In this document: piece after piece, positions 1 to 11,533 of the stretch
Layout: every line of letters starts with the position of its first letter
Numbering within the stretch: position 1 is the stretch's first letter
NCBI GenBank assembly: GCA_003202005.1
Contig: QJJF01000001.1
Span: 465,099 to 529,098 of the forward strand
Origin: Williamsia faeni
GTDB taxonomy: Bacteria > Actinomycetota > Actinomycetes > Mycobacteriales > Mycobacteriaceae
DNA: 64,000 bases
Reading direction: 5' to 3'
The notes under the pieces: generated by a model
Database searches by the model: none
The model's input: the letters and a program-made list of their open reading frames with translations, nothing else
Told to the model about the DNA's origin: nothing
Made by a program: the position numbers and the translations under genes

Positions 1-85
1 TCTTGTTCAGCATCGACGGATCGCGGTGGACGGTCAATTTCCCTGCCGTGTAGGGCTTTTCAGATGCAATGTCGACATTCGACAT
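1..85 (-). CDS. panC: pantoate--beta-alanine ligase, N-terminal fragment (cut by window edge)
   Basis: Only the first 28 codons lie in the window. The ATG overlaps the TGA of the preceding DUF2520 gene by one base (TGATG), and a GGAGG stands upstream in that gene. The visible peptide ends in TAGKLTVHRDPSMLNK, which resembles the region just ahead of the ATP-binding signature in PanC. PanC condenses pantoate with beta-alanine in the cytoplasm, the last step of pantothenate synthesis. The call leans on this short match and on gene order: in mycobacteria panC directly follows the DUF2520 gene. The catalytic motifs lie outside the window. Confidence 0.75.
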   Translation of the reverse strand, partial: MSNVDIASEKPYTAGKLTVHRDPSMLNK

Positions 86-975
86 CAGCGGTCACCTCCG
101 AGGAGCTCGATCAGTTCTTGAGGCGGATTGGTGTAGGCGGCAGCACGCCGGGCCATTGCGAGGTATCCGTCGGCGATCCCCGGATCAGCTTCGGTCAGGG
201 CTGCGAGATGGCGGGCAACAGCAGCGGCGTCGCCGCGCTTGACCGGCCCCGTCAGCGCCGCCGGACCCGACTGGAGGGTGTTGTCGAGGGCGGCGGTCAA
301 CAGCGGGCCCAAAAGCCGCTGCGGCCGGACGTCTTGTCCCTCGAGCACGGTGGCGAGCGCAGCCGCGGCGTCGCACACCAGGGCGACGAGATGGTTGGCA
401 CCGTGCGCCAGAGCCGCGTGATAGAGCGTCCGGTGGTCTTCACGGATGTGGACGGGTTCCCCACCCATTTCCAGCACCAGGGATTGTCCGATCGCCAGAC
501 CGATCTCATCGGCGGCAGTGACCCCGAAGCAGCAGTTGTTCAGCCGGTCGGTGTCTTCTCGGGTACCGATGAACGTCATCGCCGGGTGAAGCGCCAGCGG
601 AAGTGCGCCGGCGTCGGTGAGGGGGTCGAGAATGCGGACGCCCTGCGCGCCGGCGGTGTGCGCGACGATCGTGCCCGGCCGAACCGAGCCCGCCGCGGAC
701 AGCTCTGCGATGACCAGCGGAAGTTTGTCGTCGGGTACGGCCAAGATCAGCAGTTCACACCGCGCGGCAACCTCGTGCGGGGTGAGGATCTCTGATTCCG
801 GCAACCGTTCGGCGGCCCGGCGCCGGGACTGGGATGACGAAGCTGCGACCGCTCCGACCACGTGCTCTGCACGTTCGAGCGCCTCACCGATGGTGGTGCC
901 CACACGGCCCGCCGACACGATGCCCACCGTCAGGCGGGCAGGCGCGGGCCAGTTGGTAATCCCGGTCGAGGTCAC
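85..975 (-). CDS. Rossmann-like / DUF2520 oxidoreductase-like protein upstream of panC
   Basis: 296 residues. An N-terminal NAD(P)-binding Rossmann fold is visible (GIVSAGRVGTTIGEAL near residues 17-32), followed by a helical DUF2520 domain. The overall layout resembles ketopantoate reductase or 6-phosphogluconate dehydrogenase folds. It is the equivalent of M. tuberculosis Rv3603c, which precedes panC. Its reaction is not established; the constant linkage to panC suggests a role near pantothenate synthesis, which is inference. The GTG start at 975 is preceded by GGAGG at good spacing, and the stop is coupled to panC. Confidence 0.8.
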   Translation of the reverse strand: MTSTGITNWPAPARLTVGIVSAGRVGTTIGEALERAEHVVGAVAASSSQSRRRAAERLPESEILTPHEVAARCELLILAVPDDKLPLVIAELSAAGSVRPGTIVAHTAGAQGVRILDPLTDAGALPLALHPAMTFIGTREDTDRLNNCCFGVTAADEIGLAIGQSLVLEMGGEPVHIREDHRTLYHAALAHGANHLVALVCDAAAALATVLEGQDVRPQRLLGPLLTAALDNTLQSGPAALTGPVKRGDAAAVARHLAALTEADPGIADGYLAMARRAAAYTNPPQELIELLGGDR

Positions 976-1165
976 CGATGTCCTCCATCATTCGTTCCAG
1001 TCCCACCAACCCTCCGACCGATGCAAGATCACAGTCGAATGAGTCGGATCCGGGTACCAGACGTCTCGCAGCGAGGATAGATCGCGCGGCGACAAAACCG
1101 CCAACCGCTGTGACCGGCCTCACTGAAATGAGGCGATTTACGGAGTCCGAATCGCTGCGACCGGC

Positions 1166-2218
1166 TCAGCTGCGCCGGCGACGACGACCTGAGCTCGGGG
1201 CCGAAGACGGAAATCCCTGGAGTAGCTCCGACACCGAACGACCGGACGCATGTGCGCCGGGGTGATCGGGCGAACCCTCACCCTCGGCCAGCAGGGCATC
1301 GGGGATGCCGCCCTCGGGCGGTGCGATGACCTCCCACTCGTCGGTCGGGGTGTCATCCACGAATCCCTCGGGTGCCGGAGCATCCGCGGTGGGCTCGTCG
1401 GCGCGGCGACGGCCACCACCGATGTGCCTTCCCGCAGCCTGGGTCGCAGCACCCGCGGTCGGGGCAGACTCCTCGCCCGGCTCGTCGACCAACTCGGCGA
1501 CGAGCTCCTGGGCTTCGGCCGGCTCGGGTGTGGCCGGCTCCGGATCGGCAGCCAGAGGCTCTTCGGCGGCGATCACGGGGATGACCTCGGTCATGCCCTC
1601 GGGCTCTGGCGAAGCGTCGCCGGTCGGCGGCGCGGTGGAAGCGAAATCTTGTTCGGCGACGGCTCCGTCGTCGACGAGGCCGGCGGGATACTCCGCAAAA
1701 CCGGAGGCGTACGCGGCGTCGGGCCGATTGAGCCAGGTCGAACGGTTCTCGAGCTCGGGCAGTTTCTCCCGAAACAGTGCGATCCGGTCTTCCGGCAGTT
1801 CTCCGAGAATCTGTTCCAGGCTCTCGCGAAGCGCCTGCAGCTCGGTTTTCAGAGCCGCGAGCTCGGATCCCGATTCGGCGCTGACCTCGCGGCGAACCTG
1901 GCTCTCCACGCCGAGTTCGTACTGGCGGCGGGCGGTGATCTCGCGCTCGAGCTGCAACTCGTAGACCAGCCGCAGATCGCGGGCCTTGGCGTCGGCGGAA
2001 TCAGCTGCGCGACGGTATTTGGTGACCAGGATGGCGCCGATGACCGCGGCCCACAGCGCGGTGATGACCGCCAGCGAACCGGCGATACTCATCTCCGAGG
2101 TGAAGATCATGAACACGCTCGAACCGAGGGCGAGCAGCAACAGAACACCGAGCAGCCATTGGCCCGGACCACGGCGTGTCCTTCTGGCGTCAGCCGAGCG
2201 GCCAGTGGAGGTGGTCAT
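1166..2218 (-). CDS. membrane-anchored DUF6779-like protein (Rv3604c-like)
   Basis: About 350 residues from the start at MTTSTGRS; an upstream in-frame start at 2269 exists but adds an unlikely leader. Two adjacent hydrophobic helices lie near residues 20-65 (WLLGVLLLLALGSSVFMIF and SLAVITALWAAVIGAILV). A charged coiled-coil-like stretch follows (about 70-150), then a long acidic Pro/Ala/Glu-rich tail ending in a run of arginines. This matches the Rv3604c family found between the panC and folK genes in mycobacteria. Its function is unknown. It probably sits in the cytoplasmic membrane with the coiled coil inside the cell. Confidence 0.7.
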   Translation of the reverse strand: MTTSTGRSADARRTRRGPGQWLLGVLLLLALGSSVFMIFTSEMSIAGSLAVITALWAAVIGAILVTKYRRAADSADAKARDLRLVYELQLEREITARRQYELGVESQVRREVSAESGSELAALKTELQALRESLEQILGELPEDRIALFREKLPELENRSTWLNRPDAAYASGFAEYPAGLVDDGAVAEQDFASTAPPTGDASPEPEGMTEVIPVIAAEEPLAADPEPATPEPAEAQELVAELVDEPGEESAPTAGAATQAAGRHIGGGRRRADEPTADAPAPEGFVDDTPTDEWEVIAPPEGGIPDALLAEGEGSPDHPGAHASGRSVSELLQGFPSSAPSSGRRRRRS

Positions 2219-2306
2219 TGGGCAAACATACCGGGCAGCGACGATCGATTTCGCCATCTGACCCGGCAAGTCCTGTTATAAGGGCCCAGGTGACCTTCAC
2301 CACCGA

Positions 2307-2816
2307 TCACGCGGTGAGATCCTCGGACGGATCATCCGGCGTACGACAGCAGTATTCGAGCCACAACGCCGCGACCGCGAGCAGGATGGCACCGACCAGT
2401 CCGACAATCGCGCTCGGCAGATCGTCGCGGGCGGCCGCCAGCTCGCCTTGACGCGTCAGGAGATAGACGAGCGTCCCGGCCCACACCCCCGTTGCGAGCG
2501 CGCCCAGGATCGCCGACGCCTTCGCCAGTGCCAGGACCCGCGCGGCAGTGATCGGATGCAATTGTCCACGGTGCGCACCGATCTCGCGATCGTCGACCCT
2601 CGACCGGACCACAAATGCGATCACAACCTCAAGTGCGGCAAGGACATACAGGACCACGCCGGCGAGAAGCGGCAGCGGTGGCATCGACCCGTAGCTGACC
2701 CGGACCAACAGGAACACCACCACCGCGACCACACCCGCGATCGCGGACAGATCACGGATGCGGGTCGGCCCCATTCGGCCGTCGTCGGGCTTGTGCTGCG
2801 GAGTTCGCCGGTTCAT
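2307..2816 (-). CDS. DUF3180 four-helix membrane protein
   Basis: 169 residues with four predicted membrane helices (approximately 25-45, 50-70, 95-120 and 138-158). It matches DUF3180, the Rv3605c family encoded directly after folK in mycobacteria. The ATG overlaps the folK TGA by one base, so it is probably translated with the folate genes. Its function is unknown. An in-frame GTG one codon upstream is an alternative start. Confidence 0.78.
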   Translation of the reverse strand: MNRRTPQHKPDDGRMGPTRIRDLSAIAGVVAVVVFLLVRVSYGSMPPLPLLAGVVLYVLAALEVVIAFVVRSRVDDREIGAHRGQLHPITAARVLALAKASAILGALATGVWAGTLVYLLTRQGELAAARDDLPSAIVGLVGAILLAVAALWLEYCCRTPDDPSEDLTA

Positions 2817-3361
2817 CACCCGATATCCGTCCCGGTGCTGCGCCGCGCGACCACGAGCTGCCCGTCGGTGCGATGCACCCCGGAGCGCTCGTCGTCGGGC
2901 AGTGCGGCGATCAGATCGGCCACCCGGACCTGCTCACCGTCATGCCACAGTGTTGCCGCCGGATCGACGTCCAGCCAGGGGATCAGCACAAACGCGCGCT
3001 GCGACGCCCTCGGATGCGGCAGCGTCAGGACCGGATCGTCGGACACGACATCGCGGCCCGCGCTGCGCACCGAGATCACGTCGACATCCAGAGTTCTTGG
3101 GCCCCAATGCTGTTCCCGAACCCGCTGCGCCTGTTGCTCGAGGTCCTGTCCGACGGCCAGCCAATCGGCGGCCTCCCGGTTCGGATCATCCACCACGACA
3201 ACGGCATTGAGGAAGTCCTGCTGCTGCACGCCACCCCAGGGCGCAGTCGAGTAGACGGCAGAGATGGCCACCACCACATCCGGCAGGCCGTCACAGACCG
3301 ATTGCAGATGGGCCATGCGGTCACCGATGTTGGAGCCGATCGAGAGCACCGCACGACTCAC
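2816..3361 (-). CDS. folK: 6-hydroxymethyl-7,8-dihydropterin pyrophosphokinase
   Basis: HPPK transfers pyrophosphate from ATP to 6-hydroxymethyl-dihydropterin, the step before dihydropteroate synthase. The hallmarks are present: [10 protein letters not shown] at the N-terminus, YSTAPWGG, the [10 protein letters not shown] motif with its metal-binding aspartates, and [17 protein letters not shown] chose the GTG at 3361 because GGGGGAG lies about six bases upstream and the protein then begins right at the family's first strand. The open frame extends 19 codons further but without homology. It lies between folB and the DUF3180 gene in the folate operon. Confidence 0.95.
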   Translation of the reverse strand: MSRAVLSIGSNIGDRMAHLQSVCDGLPDVVVAISAVYSTAPWGGVQQQDFLNAVVVVDDPNREAADWLAVGQDLEQQAQRVREQHWGPRTLDVDVISVRSAGRDVVSDDPVLTLPHPRASQRAFVLIPWLDVDPAATLWHDGEQVRVADLIAALPDDERSGVHRTDGQLVVARRSTGTDIG

Positions 3362-3374
3362 CGTGCTCCCCCAT

Positions 3375-3749
3375 TCACTGCATCCCCTTACGGGATCGCC
3401 TGGCCACCACCGCAACATCGTCGAACGTCAGCGGGATCGGCGCAGACGGCTTGTGCAGCGTCACTTCACACGCCGCCACCTGTTCGGTTTCCAGCATCAC
3501 AGTGTCGGCGATCTCGGCGGCCACCGTCTCGATGAGATTGCGCGGGGTTCCCGCGATGATGTCGTGGGCGGTTTGCGCCAACGCGCCGTAGTCGACGGTG
3601 TCGGCGAGATCGTCGGTGGCCGCGGCGATCCGCGAGTCGACCCACAGGATCACGTCGACGATGAAGTCCTGGCCATCGGCGCGCTCATGATCGAACACGC
3701 CATGATTTCCCCGAACCTTCAACCCGCGCAACTCGATTCGGTCAGCCAT
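3375..3749 (-). CDS. folB: dihydroneopterin aldolase
   Basis: 124 residues, the usual length. FolB cleaves 7,8-dihydroneopterin to 6-hydroxymethyl-dihydropterin and glycolaldehyde in the cytoplasm. The segment [20 protein letters not shown] carries the conserved HG and E/Q residues, and the C-terminal [17 protein letters not shown] strand contains the conserved Lys-Pro. The start overlaps the folP stop by eight bases, and folK begins 13 bases beyond its own stop, so the genes form one operon. Confidence 0.95.
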   Translation of the reverse strand: MADRIELRGLKVRGNHGVFDHERADGQDFIVDVILWVDSRIAAATDDLADTVDYGALAQTAHDIIAGTPRNLIETVAAEIADTVMLETEQVAACEVTLHKPSAPIPLTFDDVAVVARRSRKGMQ

Positions 3750-4626
3750 TGCGCCCTTTCATCTCGACTTCGTTCTTCACATCCGGAAATCCGCCGGCAT
3801 GCCACGCCTTCGCGACAGCTACCGCATCGCGGCTCGATGCCACGTCGTGCACCCGGACGCCCCACGCGCCGTACGCCGCGGCCAGCGCACTGAGCGCGGC
3901 CGTGGCGACTTCCCGTCCGTCCGGCGGCCGCACCGTCCCGTCGGCGTCGGCCAGCAGGGTTCCGAGGAAGCGCTTCCGGGAGGCTCCGATGAGCACCGGG
4001 AATCCGAGCGCCACCAACTCGGGCAGCCGCTGCAGCAACGCCCAGTTGTGCTCGCCCGTCTTCGCGAAACCGAGACCGGGATCGAGGATCAGCGCGCCCG
4101 GATCAACACCTGCCTTGACGGCGGCGTCGACCTGTTCGAGGAGTTCGGTCCTGACCTCCGAGACCACATCGCCGTAACCGGCGGCCTCACCCGAATGCGC
4201 GTAGTCGGAGCCTGTCGGCCGCCAGTGCATCAGGATCCAGGGCGACCCCGACTCCGCGACCACCTTCGCCATGTCGGGGTCCGCACGGCCACCGGAGACG
4301 TCGTTGATGATGCCCACCCCGGCCGCCAGCGCGGCTTCGGCGACCTTGGCCCGCATCGTGTCGACCGACGTCACGATGCCCCGCGACGACAGCCCTTCGA
4401 TGACCGGCCGGACGCGCGCGATCTCCAGATCCGAATCGATCCGCTGAGCTCCCGGCCGTGTGGATTCACCACCCACGTCGATGATGTCCGCACCGTCGGC
4501 CACCAGAGCAACACCGTGCTCGATGGCCGCGTCGACGTCGAGATAGCGACCGCCGTCGGAGAACGAATCAGCGGTCACATTCACCACGCCCATGATGACC
4601 GTGTTCACGACTCCCGAACCCAACAT
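3742..4626 (-). CDS. folP: dihydropteroate synthase
   Basis: 294 residues from ATG 4626. It joins p-aminobenzoate to the pterin pyrophosphate and is the sulfonamide target. Visible motifs in order: [55 protein letters not shown] and the terminal RVHDV. The longer open frame (to 4773) runs back into folE without homology, so I used the Met directly ahead of the first strand, 20 bases after the folE stop. This is the FolP1-type position next to folE, folB and folK. Confidence 0.96.
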   Translation of the reverse strand: MLGSGVVNTVIMGVVNVTADSFSDGGRYLDVDAAIEHGVALVADGADIIDVGGESTRPGAQRIDSDLEIARVRPVIEGLSSRGIVTSVDTMRAKVAEAALAAGVGIINDVSGGRADPDMAKVVAESGSPWILMHWRPTGSDYAHSGEAAGYGDVVSEVRTELLEQVDAAVKAGVDPGALILDPGLGFAKTGEHNWALLQRLPELVALGFPVLIGASRKRFLGTLLADADGTVRPPDGREVATAALSALAAAYGAWGVRVHDVASSRDAVAVAKAWHAGGFPDVKNEVEMKGRNG

Positions 4627-4646
4627 GTCGGCAGCACCACGCCGCA

Positions 4647-5245
4647 CTAGCTCTTTCGGGAAATGAAATCCAGGGCTTCTCCGCGCGAGATCGCACTGGT
4701 CTTGAACTGCCCGCGAACCGCCGACGTGGTGGTGGTGGCACCCGGCTTGCGGATGCCGCGCATCGCCATGCACAGGTGCTCGGCCTCGATCACGACGATG
4801 ACGCCGCGGGGATCGAGCTTGCGGACGATCGCGTCGGCGATCTGCGTGGTGAGTCGTTCCTGGACCTGCGGCCGGCGGGCGTAGAGGTCGACGACGCGGG
4901 CAAGCTTCGACAGGCCGGTGACCTGTCCGCTGGCGCCCGGGATGTAGCCGACGTGCGCGACACCGTGGAACGAGACCAGGTGGTGCTCGCAGGTCGAGTA
5001 CATCGGGATGTCCTTGACCAGCACCAGTTCGTCGTGACCGACGTCGAACGTGGTCGCGAGGACCTCGTCGGGATCGGTGTGCAGGCCACCGAACATCTCC
5101 TGGTATGCGCGGGCCACGCGGGCCGGCGTCTCCTTCAGCCCGTCACGATCCGGGTCTTCGCCGACGGCGAGCAGGAGCTCTCGAACAGCACGCTCGGCGC
5201 GCTCAGCATCAAATGGGGCAATCGCGGTGCGGTCTTCGCGGTACG

Positions 5246-5249
<4 letters not shown>
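4647..5249 (-). CDS. folE: GTP cyclohydrolase I
   Basis: 200 residues. It converts GTP to dihydroneopterin triphosphate, the entry step of the folate operon. The zinc-binding [18 protein letters not shown] motif and the downstream Cys in HLCMAMRGI are intact, as are [10 protein letters not shown] and [10 protein letters not shown]. The ATG overlaps the ftsH stop (ATGA), so translation is probably coupled to the protease gene, as in mycobacteria. Confidence 0.97.
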
Positions 5250-7561
<2,312 letters not shown>

Positions 7562-7723
7562 TGGGGTGTGTCAGCCGAGACCGAGAGCCACATCTGCGGC
7601 TTTCGCTGTGATTTCGGCGCGTCCTTCCAGTCGGGATATCTGAGTCCTCAGGCTACCCGTCAACGATTCACCATGATCAGGCGTTCCCTACGAGCGGAAC
7701 CGCAGGCCGATTCCATCGGACCC

Positions 7724-9085
7724 TCAGTAGCCGGGTGCCACTCGCTGCCAGGGGCGAGCTGCCTCGATCTGGGCGGCCAGGGTCAGCAGGACAGCCTCGG
7801 ATCCGGGACGACCGGCGAACTGCACCGCCAACGGGGTCCGGGTCACCGGGTGAACACCGAACGGGACCGACATCGCCGGCCAGCCGAGCACGTTGAACAG
7901 GCCACAGAACGGTGCGTAGTTGACGTTGACCCACATGTTCGCGGCCCAGCCCCGCGCACTCCACCGTTTCGCCGACGGGGGCGACGCCGCGAGTGCGGGG
8001 GTCAGGATCAGATCGGCCTTGTTGCGGTCGAGGTACGCGAGCACCTTGCGCTCGATCTTCTGGACCTGCTTGTCGTCGACCAGATCGAACCGGGTGACGG
8101 TCCGGCCGAGTGAGGTATGAACCTTGCTGCGGCGCTGTAGCTTGTCGAGATCTCCACCGGCCGCTGCGAGGTCATCGGCATCGGCGGCCGCACCGGCCAT
8201 CCATCGCATCAGCAGCGGTGCGGGATTGGTGGGGTACGGCAGGTTCGCGTGGGGCACGCGGTGCCCGAGCCCGGCCAGCAGCGAACTGCAACTCCCCTGC
8301 GCCTGCGCCCAATGCTTGTCGGTCTTGCCAACAGCCAGCGGAAAGTTCTCTGCCACAACGATTCCCAGCGGTCCCGGATCTGACGAGAGACCCGCTTGCG
8401 CCAGATCAGGCGCGTCGGCCATGACCGACAGCAACAACGCCGCGTCTGCGACCGTGGTGGCGAGTGGACCGTTCTCGCTCATACCGAACCAGCCGTTGCC
8501 ACCCATCTCCGAGGGCACCACGCCGCGGCCCGGTTTGAAACCGAACAGTCCGCAGTCGGCCGCCGGGATCCGGATCGAACCCAGCCCGTCGTTGCCGTGG
8601 GCGATATCGATCTGCCCGCTCGCGACCGCAGCCGCCGCTCCGCCCGACGAACCGCCAGGGGTCCGCTTGGTATTCCACGGATTACGCGTGACGGTTTTTG
8701 GATTGTCGGTGGTTGCCCACATACTCAATTCCGGAACTGCTGTGGTCCCGACAATAATTGCCCCGGCCGCCCGCAGACGCCGAACAACGGTGTGGTTGCC
8801 CAATTGCGGCGCACGACTGGTGGCCTGCGATCCGAGCGTCATGATTTCGCCGGCGATCGGAATATTGTCCTTGATCGCCACCGGAACACCGGCCAGCGCC
8901 AATTCCCCGAGTCGGGGGTGGGCGGTCAAAACCTCGGCTTCGGCAATCGCGCGATCAGCGCGGACCGCAACAAATGCACCCAGATCTTGGTCCCGCTGTG
9001 AGATCCGGGCCAGCGCCGCGCGGGTGACCTCGACCGGGTCAAGCCGTCCCGCGCGCACTCCGGCGGCGGTCTGGACTGCAGTCAT
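7724..9085 (-). CDS. amidase signature family hydrolase
   Basis: 453 residues. The Ser-cisSer-Lys triad is readable: Lys72 in VPVAIKDN, the cis-Ser region PGGSSGGAAAA (Ser146), and nucleophile Ser170 in GLGSIRIPA, 24 residues on as expected. The usual DGGGS loop reads DGLGS here. The substrate cannot be told from sequence; GatA is less likely because no gatC or gatB is adjacent. It begins 11 bases after the hpt stop with an AGGGTG ribosome site, so the two genes are probably cotranscribed. M. tuberculosis encodes similar orphan amidases. Confidence 0.85.
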   Translation of the reverse strand: MTAVQTAAGVRAGRLDPVEVTRAALARISQRDQDLGAFVAVRADRAIAEAEVLTAHPRLGELALAGVPVAIKDNIPIAGEIMTLGSQATSRAPQLGNHTVVRRLRAAGAIIVGTTAVPELSMWATTDNPKTVTRNPWNTKRTPGGSSGGAAAAVASGQIDIAHGNDGLGSIRIPAADCGLFGFKPGRGVVPSEMGGNGWFGMSENGPLATTVADAALLLSVMADAPDLAQAGLSSDPGPLGIVVAENFPLAVGKTDKHWAQAQGSCSSLLAGLGHRVPHANLPYPTNPAPLLMRWMAGAAADADDLAAAGGDLDKLQRRSKVHTSLGRTVTRFDLVDDKQVQKIERKVLAYLDRNKADLILTPALAASPPSAKRWSARGWAANMWVNVNYAPFCGLFNVLGWPAMSVPFGVHPVTRTPLAVQFAGRPGSEAVLLTLAAQIEAARPWQRVAPGY

Positions 9086-9096
9086 CGATCACCCTT

Positions 9097-9675
9097 TTAG
9101 TCTGTGTAGACGGACGGATGCAGTCGGCCGACGTACGGCAGGTCGCGGTACCGCTCGGCGTAGTCGAGTCCGTAGCCGACCACGAACTCGTTGGGGATGT
9201 CGAAACCGACATCGGCCACCGGCACATCAACCCGGACGGCGTCGGGTTTGCGCAGCAATGTGCAGACCTCCAACGACCGCGGATGACGGGTCCGGAGATT
9301 CTTGATCAGCCAGGACAGGGTCAGACCCGAATCGATGATGTCCTCGACGATCACCACGTCGCGATCGTTGATGTCGCGGTCCAGGTCTTTGAGGATGCGC
9401 ACCACACCCGACGACGACGTCGACGAACCGTACGAACTCACCGCCATGAACTCGAGCTGCGAAGGGATCGGGAGCGCCCGGGCGAAGTCGGTCATGAACA
9501 TGACCGCACCTTTGAGAACCCCGATGAGAACGAGGTCGTCGGGAGCGTCGCGGTATCGCGAGGCCACACTCTCGGCCAGTTCGATGATCCGCTTCTGGAT
9601 CTGCTCCTCCGTGACCACTACCGCTTCGATGTCATTGCCGTATGGATCGCGCTGCGTCGTCACACAGAACATCAT
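9097..9675 (-). CDS. hpt: hypoxanthine phosphoribosyltransferase
   Basis: 192 residues. It salvages hypoxanthine or guanine with PRPP to IMP or GMP. The PRPP loop [14 protein letters not shown] and the flexible-loop region [13 protein letters not shown] are present, plus [21 protein letters not shown] near the C-terminus. In mycobacteria it directly follows tilS. Here a small secreted-protein gene on the other strand separates the two. Two tandem ATGs (9675, 9672) and a GTG at 9663 are possible starts. Confidence 0.94.
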   Translation of the reverse strand: MMFCVTTQRDPYGNDIEAVVVTEEQIQKRIIELAESVASRYRDAPDDLVLIGVLKGAVMFMTDFARALPIPSQLEFMAVSSYGSSTSSSGVVRILKDLDRDINDRDVVIVEDIIDSGLTLSWLIKNLRTRHPRSLEVCTLLRKPDAVRVDVPVADVGFDIPNEFVVGYGLDYAERYRDLPYVGRLHPSVYTD

Positions 9676-9877
9676 GCCTCAATCGCACCGGCAGCCACTG
9701 CACGGGGCGACAAAATCGCCAAGTCAGCCCATGTCCACCAAACGAATGAACTTCAGGATCACAAGTTTTTCGGGATCACAATTTGATTTACTGATTGGGC
9801 GCGACACCGAAGCACATCAGATCCACGGGCGGATTCGAAATCACTGTAACGGGAGCGATCGGCGAGAGTCGTACACC

Positions 9878-9894
9878 TTTCGATTCAATCGAAA
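9878..9894. promoter_or_regulatory. 17-base palindrome in the hpt / secreted-protein intergenic region
   Basis: TTTCGATTCAATCGAAA has perfect 8-base arms around one central base. It lies 72 bases upstream of the chosen start of the secreted protein, in a stretch noticeably richer in A and T than its surroundings (9760-9930). The size and symmetry suit a dimeric helix-turn-helix repressor site. The protein that binds it is unknown. Confidence 0.45.
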
Positions 9895-9965
9895 TTGGGC
9901 ACGTGGACGAATCATTCACCTTTCAGGGTGACTTCTGGCCACCCGCCCAACCGAGGATGCACCTC

Positions 9966-10571
9966 ATGAAACGCAGAAATGGATTAATCGCACTAATCGC
10001 AGCCGTCGTGACCACCGCCGGATTCATCACGGCAATTCCGGCAAATGCCGCGCCCTCGCCCACCGATATCAATTACCACGCCGAAATCGTGGGCGGTAAC
10101 CAGGTCGTAGTGACCACCGACATCGGTTCGTTGCGAACCAACAACGATCAGCTCGAGATCGTCGACGCTGCCGGCCACGTGGCCGCCACCGTTCCCCTCT
10201 TCTTCAACCTCGAAGGCCGGCAATACCCGATCGCGGCGAACGCGAACGGACGCACGGCCACACTCACACCGGTCGTCACTCCGGCCGCTGCCACGCCGGT
10301 CGCCGCAGCGACCACAAGGGATGAACGCGACCTTCAGGCTCTGCAGAAGCTCGGGACCTACGTGTCGGTGTCCGTGGCGATCGGCGGCCTGGTCGGCACG
10401 ATTGTCGGCGCCGTAATCGGTTGTCTGATCGATATCGCCACCGCCTGCCTCCCAGGCGCGGTCACCGGCGCCGGGATCGGCGGTGTTCTCGGCACCATCG
10501 CAGTAGGCGGACCCACCCTGATCGGCGCTGCGGTCGAGTACTTCAACACGATCAATTCACCGTTCCCGTGA
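9966..10571 (+). CDS. small secreted protein with glycine-rich hydrophobic C-terminal domain
   Basis: 201 residues from ATG 9966, chosen because GAGG stands eight bases upstream and the protein then opens with a textbook Sec signal (KRR, hydrophobic core, AIPANA^AP). An in-frame ATG three codons upstream and a longer frame also exist. The mature part has a short beta-rich N-terminal region, an Ala/Thr/Pro linker and a hydrophobic Gly-zipper-like segment (GGLVGTIVGAVIGCLID, GAGIGGVLGTIAVGG) with two cysteines. The layout resembles DUF8020-type secreted proteins of Nocardia and Rhodococcus; that assignment is tentative. It interrupts the usual tilS-hpt pair. Confidence 0.7.
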   Translation: MKRRNGLIALIAAVVTTAGFITAIPANAAPSPTDINYHAEIVGGNQVVVTTDIGSLRTNNDQLEIVDAAGHVAATVPLFFNLEGRQYPIAANANGRTATLTPVVTPAAATPVAAATTRDERDLQALQKLGTYVSVSVAIGGLVGTIVGAVIGCLIDIATACLPGAVTGAGIGGVLGTIAVGGPTLIGAAVEYFNTINSPFP

Positions 10572-10582
10572 TCTGACGTAGC

Positions 10583-11533
10583 TCAACGGTTGCGGCGCTC
10601 GACCACAAGTCGGGCGCCGCGTCGCGTCACCTGGGTCCGGAACTGCGGCCTGCCGCCAATGGCCACGGCCCCCTGACCCCGCCACCGCATGACCAGCGCA
10701 TCCACCGCCTGAACAACGGGTTCGGTCGGTTCGGTGGCGCCCTTGGCGAGTAGCCAGCGACGCAGCAGCCGGAGCCGGATGGCACCGGGGAGCACCGCGA
10801 GGTCGTCGCAGTCAACCTGCTCGGTATCGACCAGCGCGGCATGGTCGTCGACCATCCGTTCCACCACGTCCAAGTCGAGTTGCAGGTGCCGCGCGGTCCG
10901 TGCCAATGCCTCGGCGACGCCCCCGGAGAGCACCTCGTCGAGCAACGGCATCACCTCACGTCGCAAGCGGACGCGGGTGAACCGCGGATCCCGGTTGTGC
11001 GGGTCCTCGTACGGGGTCACGTCCAGTTCGGCGCACGCCGCCACCGTCGCGGAACGTCGAACGTCCAGAAGCGGTCGCCCGAACGGCGGCGCCCACGGCC
11101 TCATCCCGGCCACCGACCTCGCGCCCGAGCCGCGCGCGAACCCCAGAAGGACGGTTTCGGCCTGGTCGTCGAGTGTGTGCCCGAGGAGGACGGGCCGATC
11201 AGCGCGGTGGCTCTCGAACGCGGCATAGCGGGCTCGCCGGGCCGCGGCTTCGGGACCACCGCCACCGGTCACGTCGACCCCGACAACCACCGGCCGCGCA
11301 CCGAGTGCCTCGGCCACCGCCGCTGCCTTGCCGGCGACCTCGGCCGAACCTGGTTGCAAACGGTGGTCGACGATCAGTGCCCGCACGTCGAGCCCCGCCC
11401 GCACCGCTGCCGCGGTCAGCGCCGTCGAATCAGGACCGCCGGACAGCCCCACGCACACCTGCGGATCATCCAGATGCTCTCCGGCGAAAGCCTTTACGGC
11501 CCTGGTGATCTCGGAGATGGCGCTCGAGGTCAC
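10583..11533 (-). CDS. tilS: tRNA(Ile)-lysidine synthetase
   Basis: 316 residues. It modifies the wobble C34 of tRNA-Ile2 to lysidine so that it reads AUA; the reaction uses ATP and lysine. The N-type ATP pyrophosphatase P-loop SGGPDS (about residues 31-36), HTLDDQAETVLL and the FGRPLLDVRRSATVAAC segment are all present. I chose the GTG at 11533 because it overlaps the TGA of the metalloprotease gene (GTGA). An in-frame Met six codons upstream is the alternative. Confidence 0.93.
   Translation of the reverse strand: MTSSAISEITRAVKAFAGEHLDDPQVCVGLSGGPDSTALTAAAVRAGLDVRALIVDHRLQPGSAEVAGKAAAVAEALGARPVVVGVDVTGGGGPEAAARRARYAAFESHRADRPVLLGHTLDDQAETVLLGFARGSGARSVAGMRPWAPPFGRPLLDVRRSATVAACAELDVTPYEDPHNRDPRFTRVRLRREVMPLLDEVLSGGVAEALARTARHLQLDLDVVERMVDDHAALVDTEQVDCDDLAVLPGAIRLRLLRRWLLAKGATEPTEPVVQAVDALVMRWRGQGAVAIGGRPQFRTQVTRRGARLVVERRNR

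Noticed and set aside
7562-7723. A terminator or small RNA between ftsH and the amidase gene
   Set aside because: Only a short CTGAG/CTCAG pair was seen; too weak to report.
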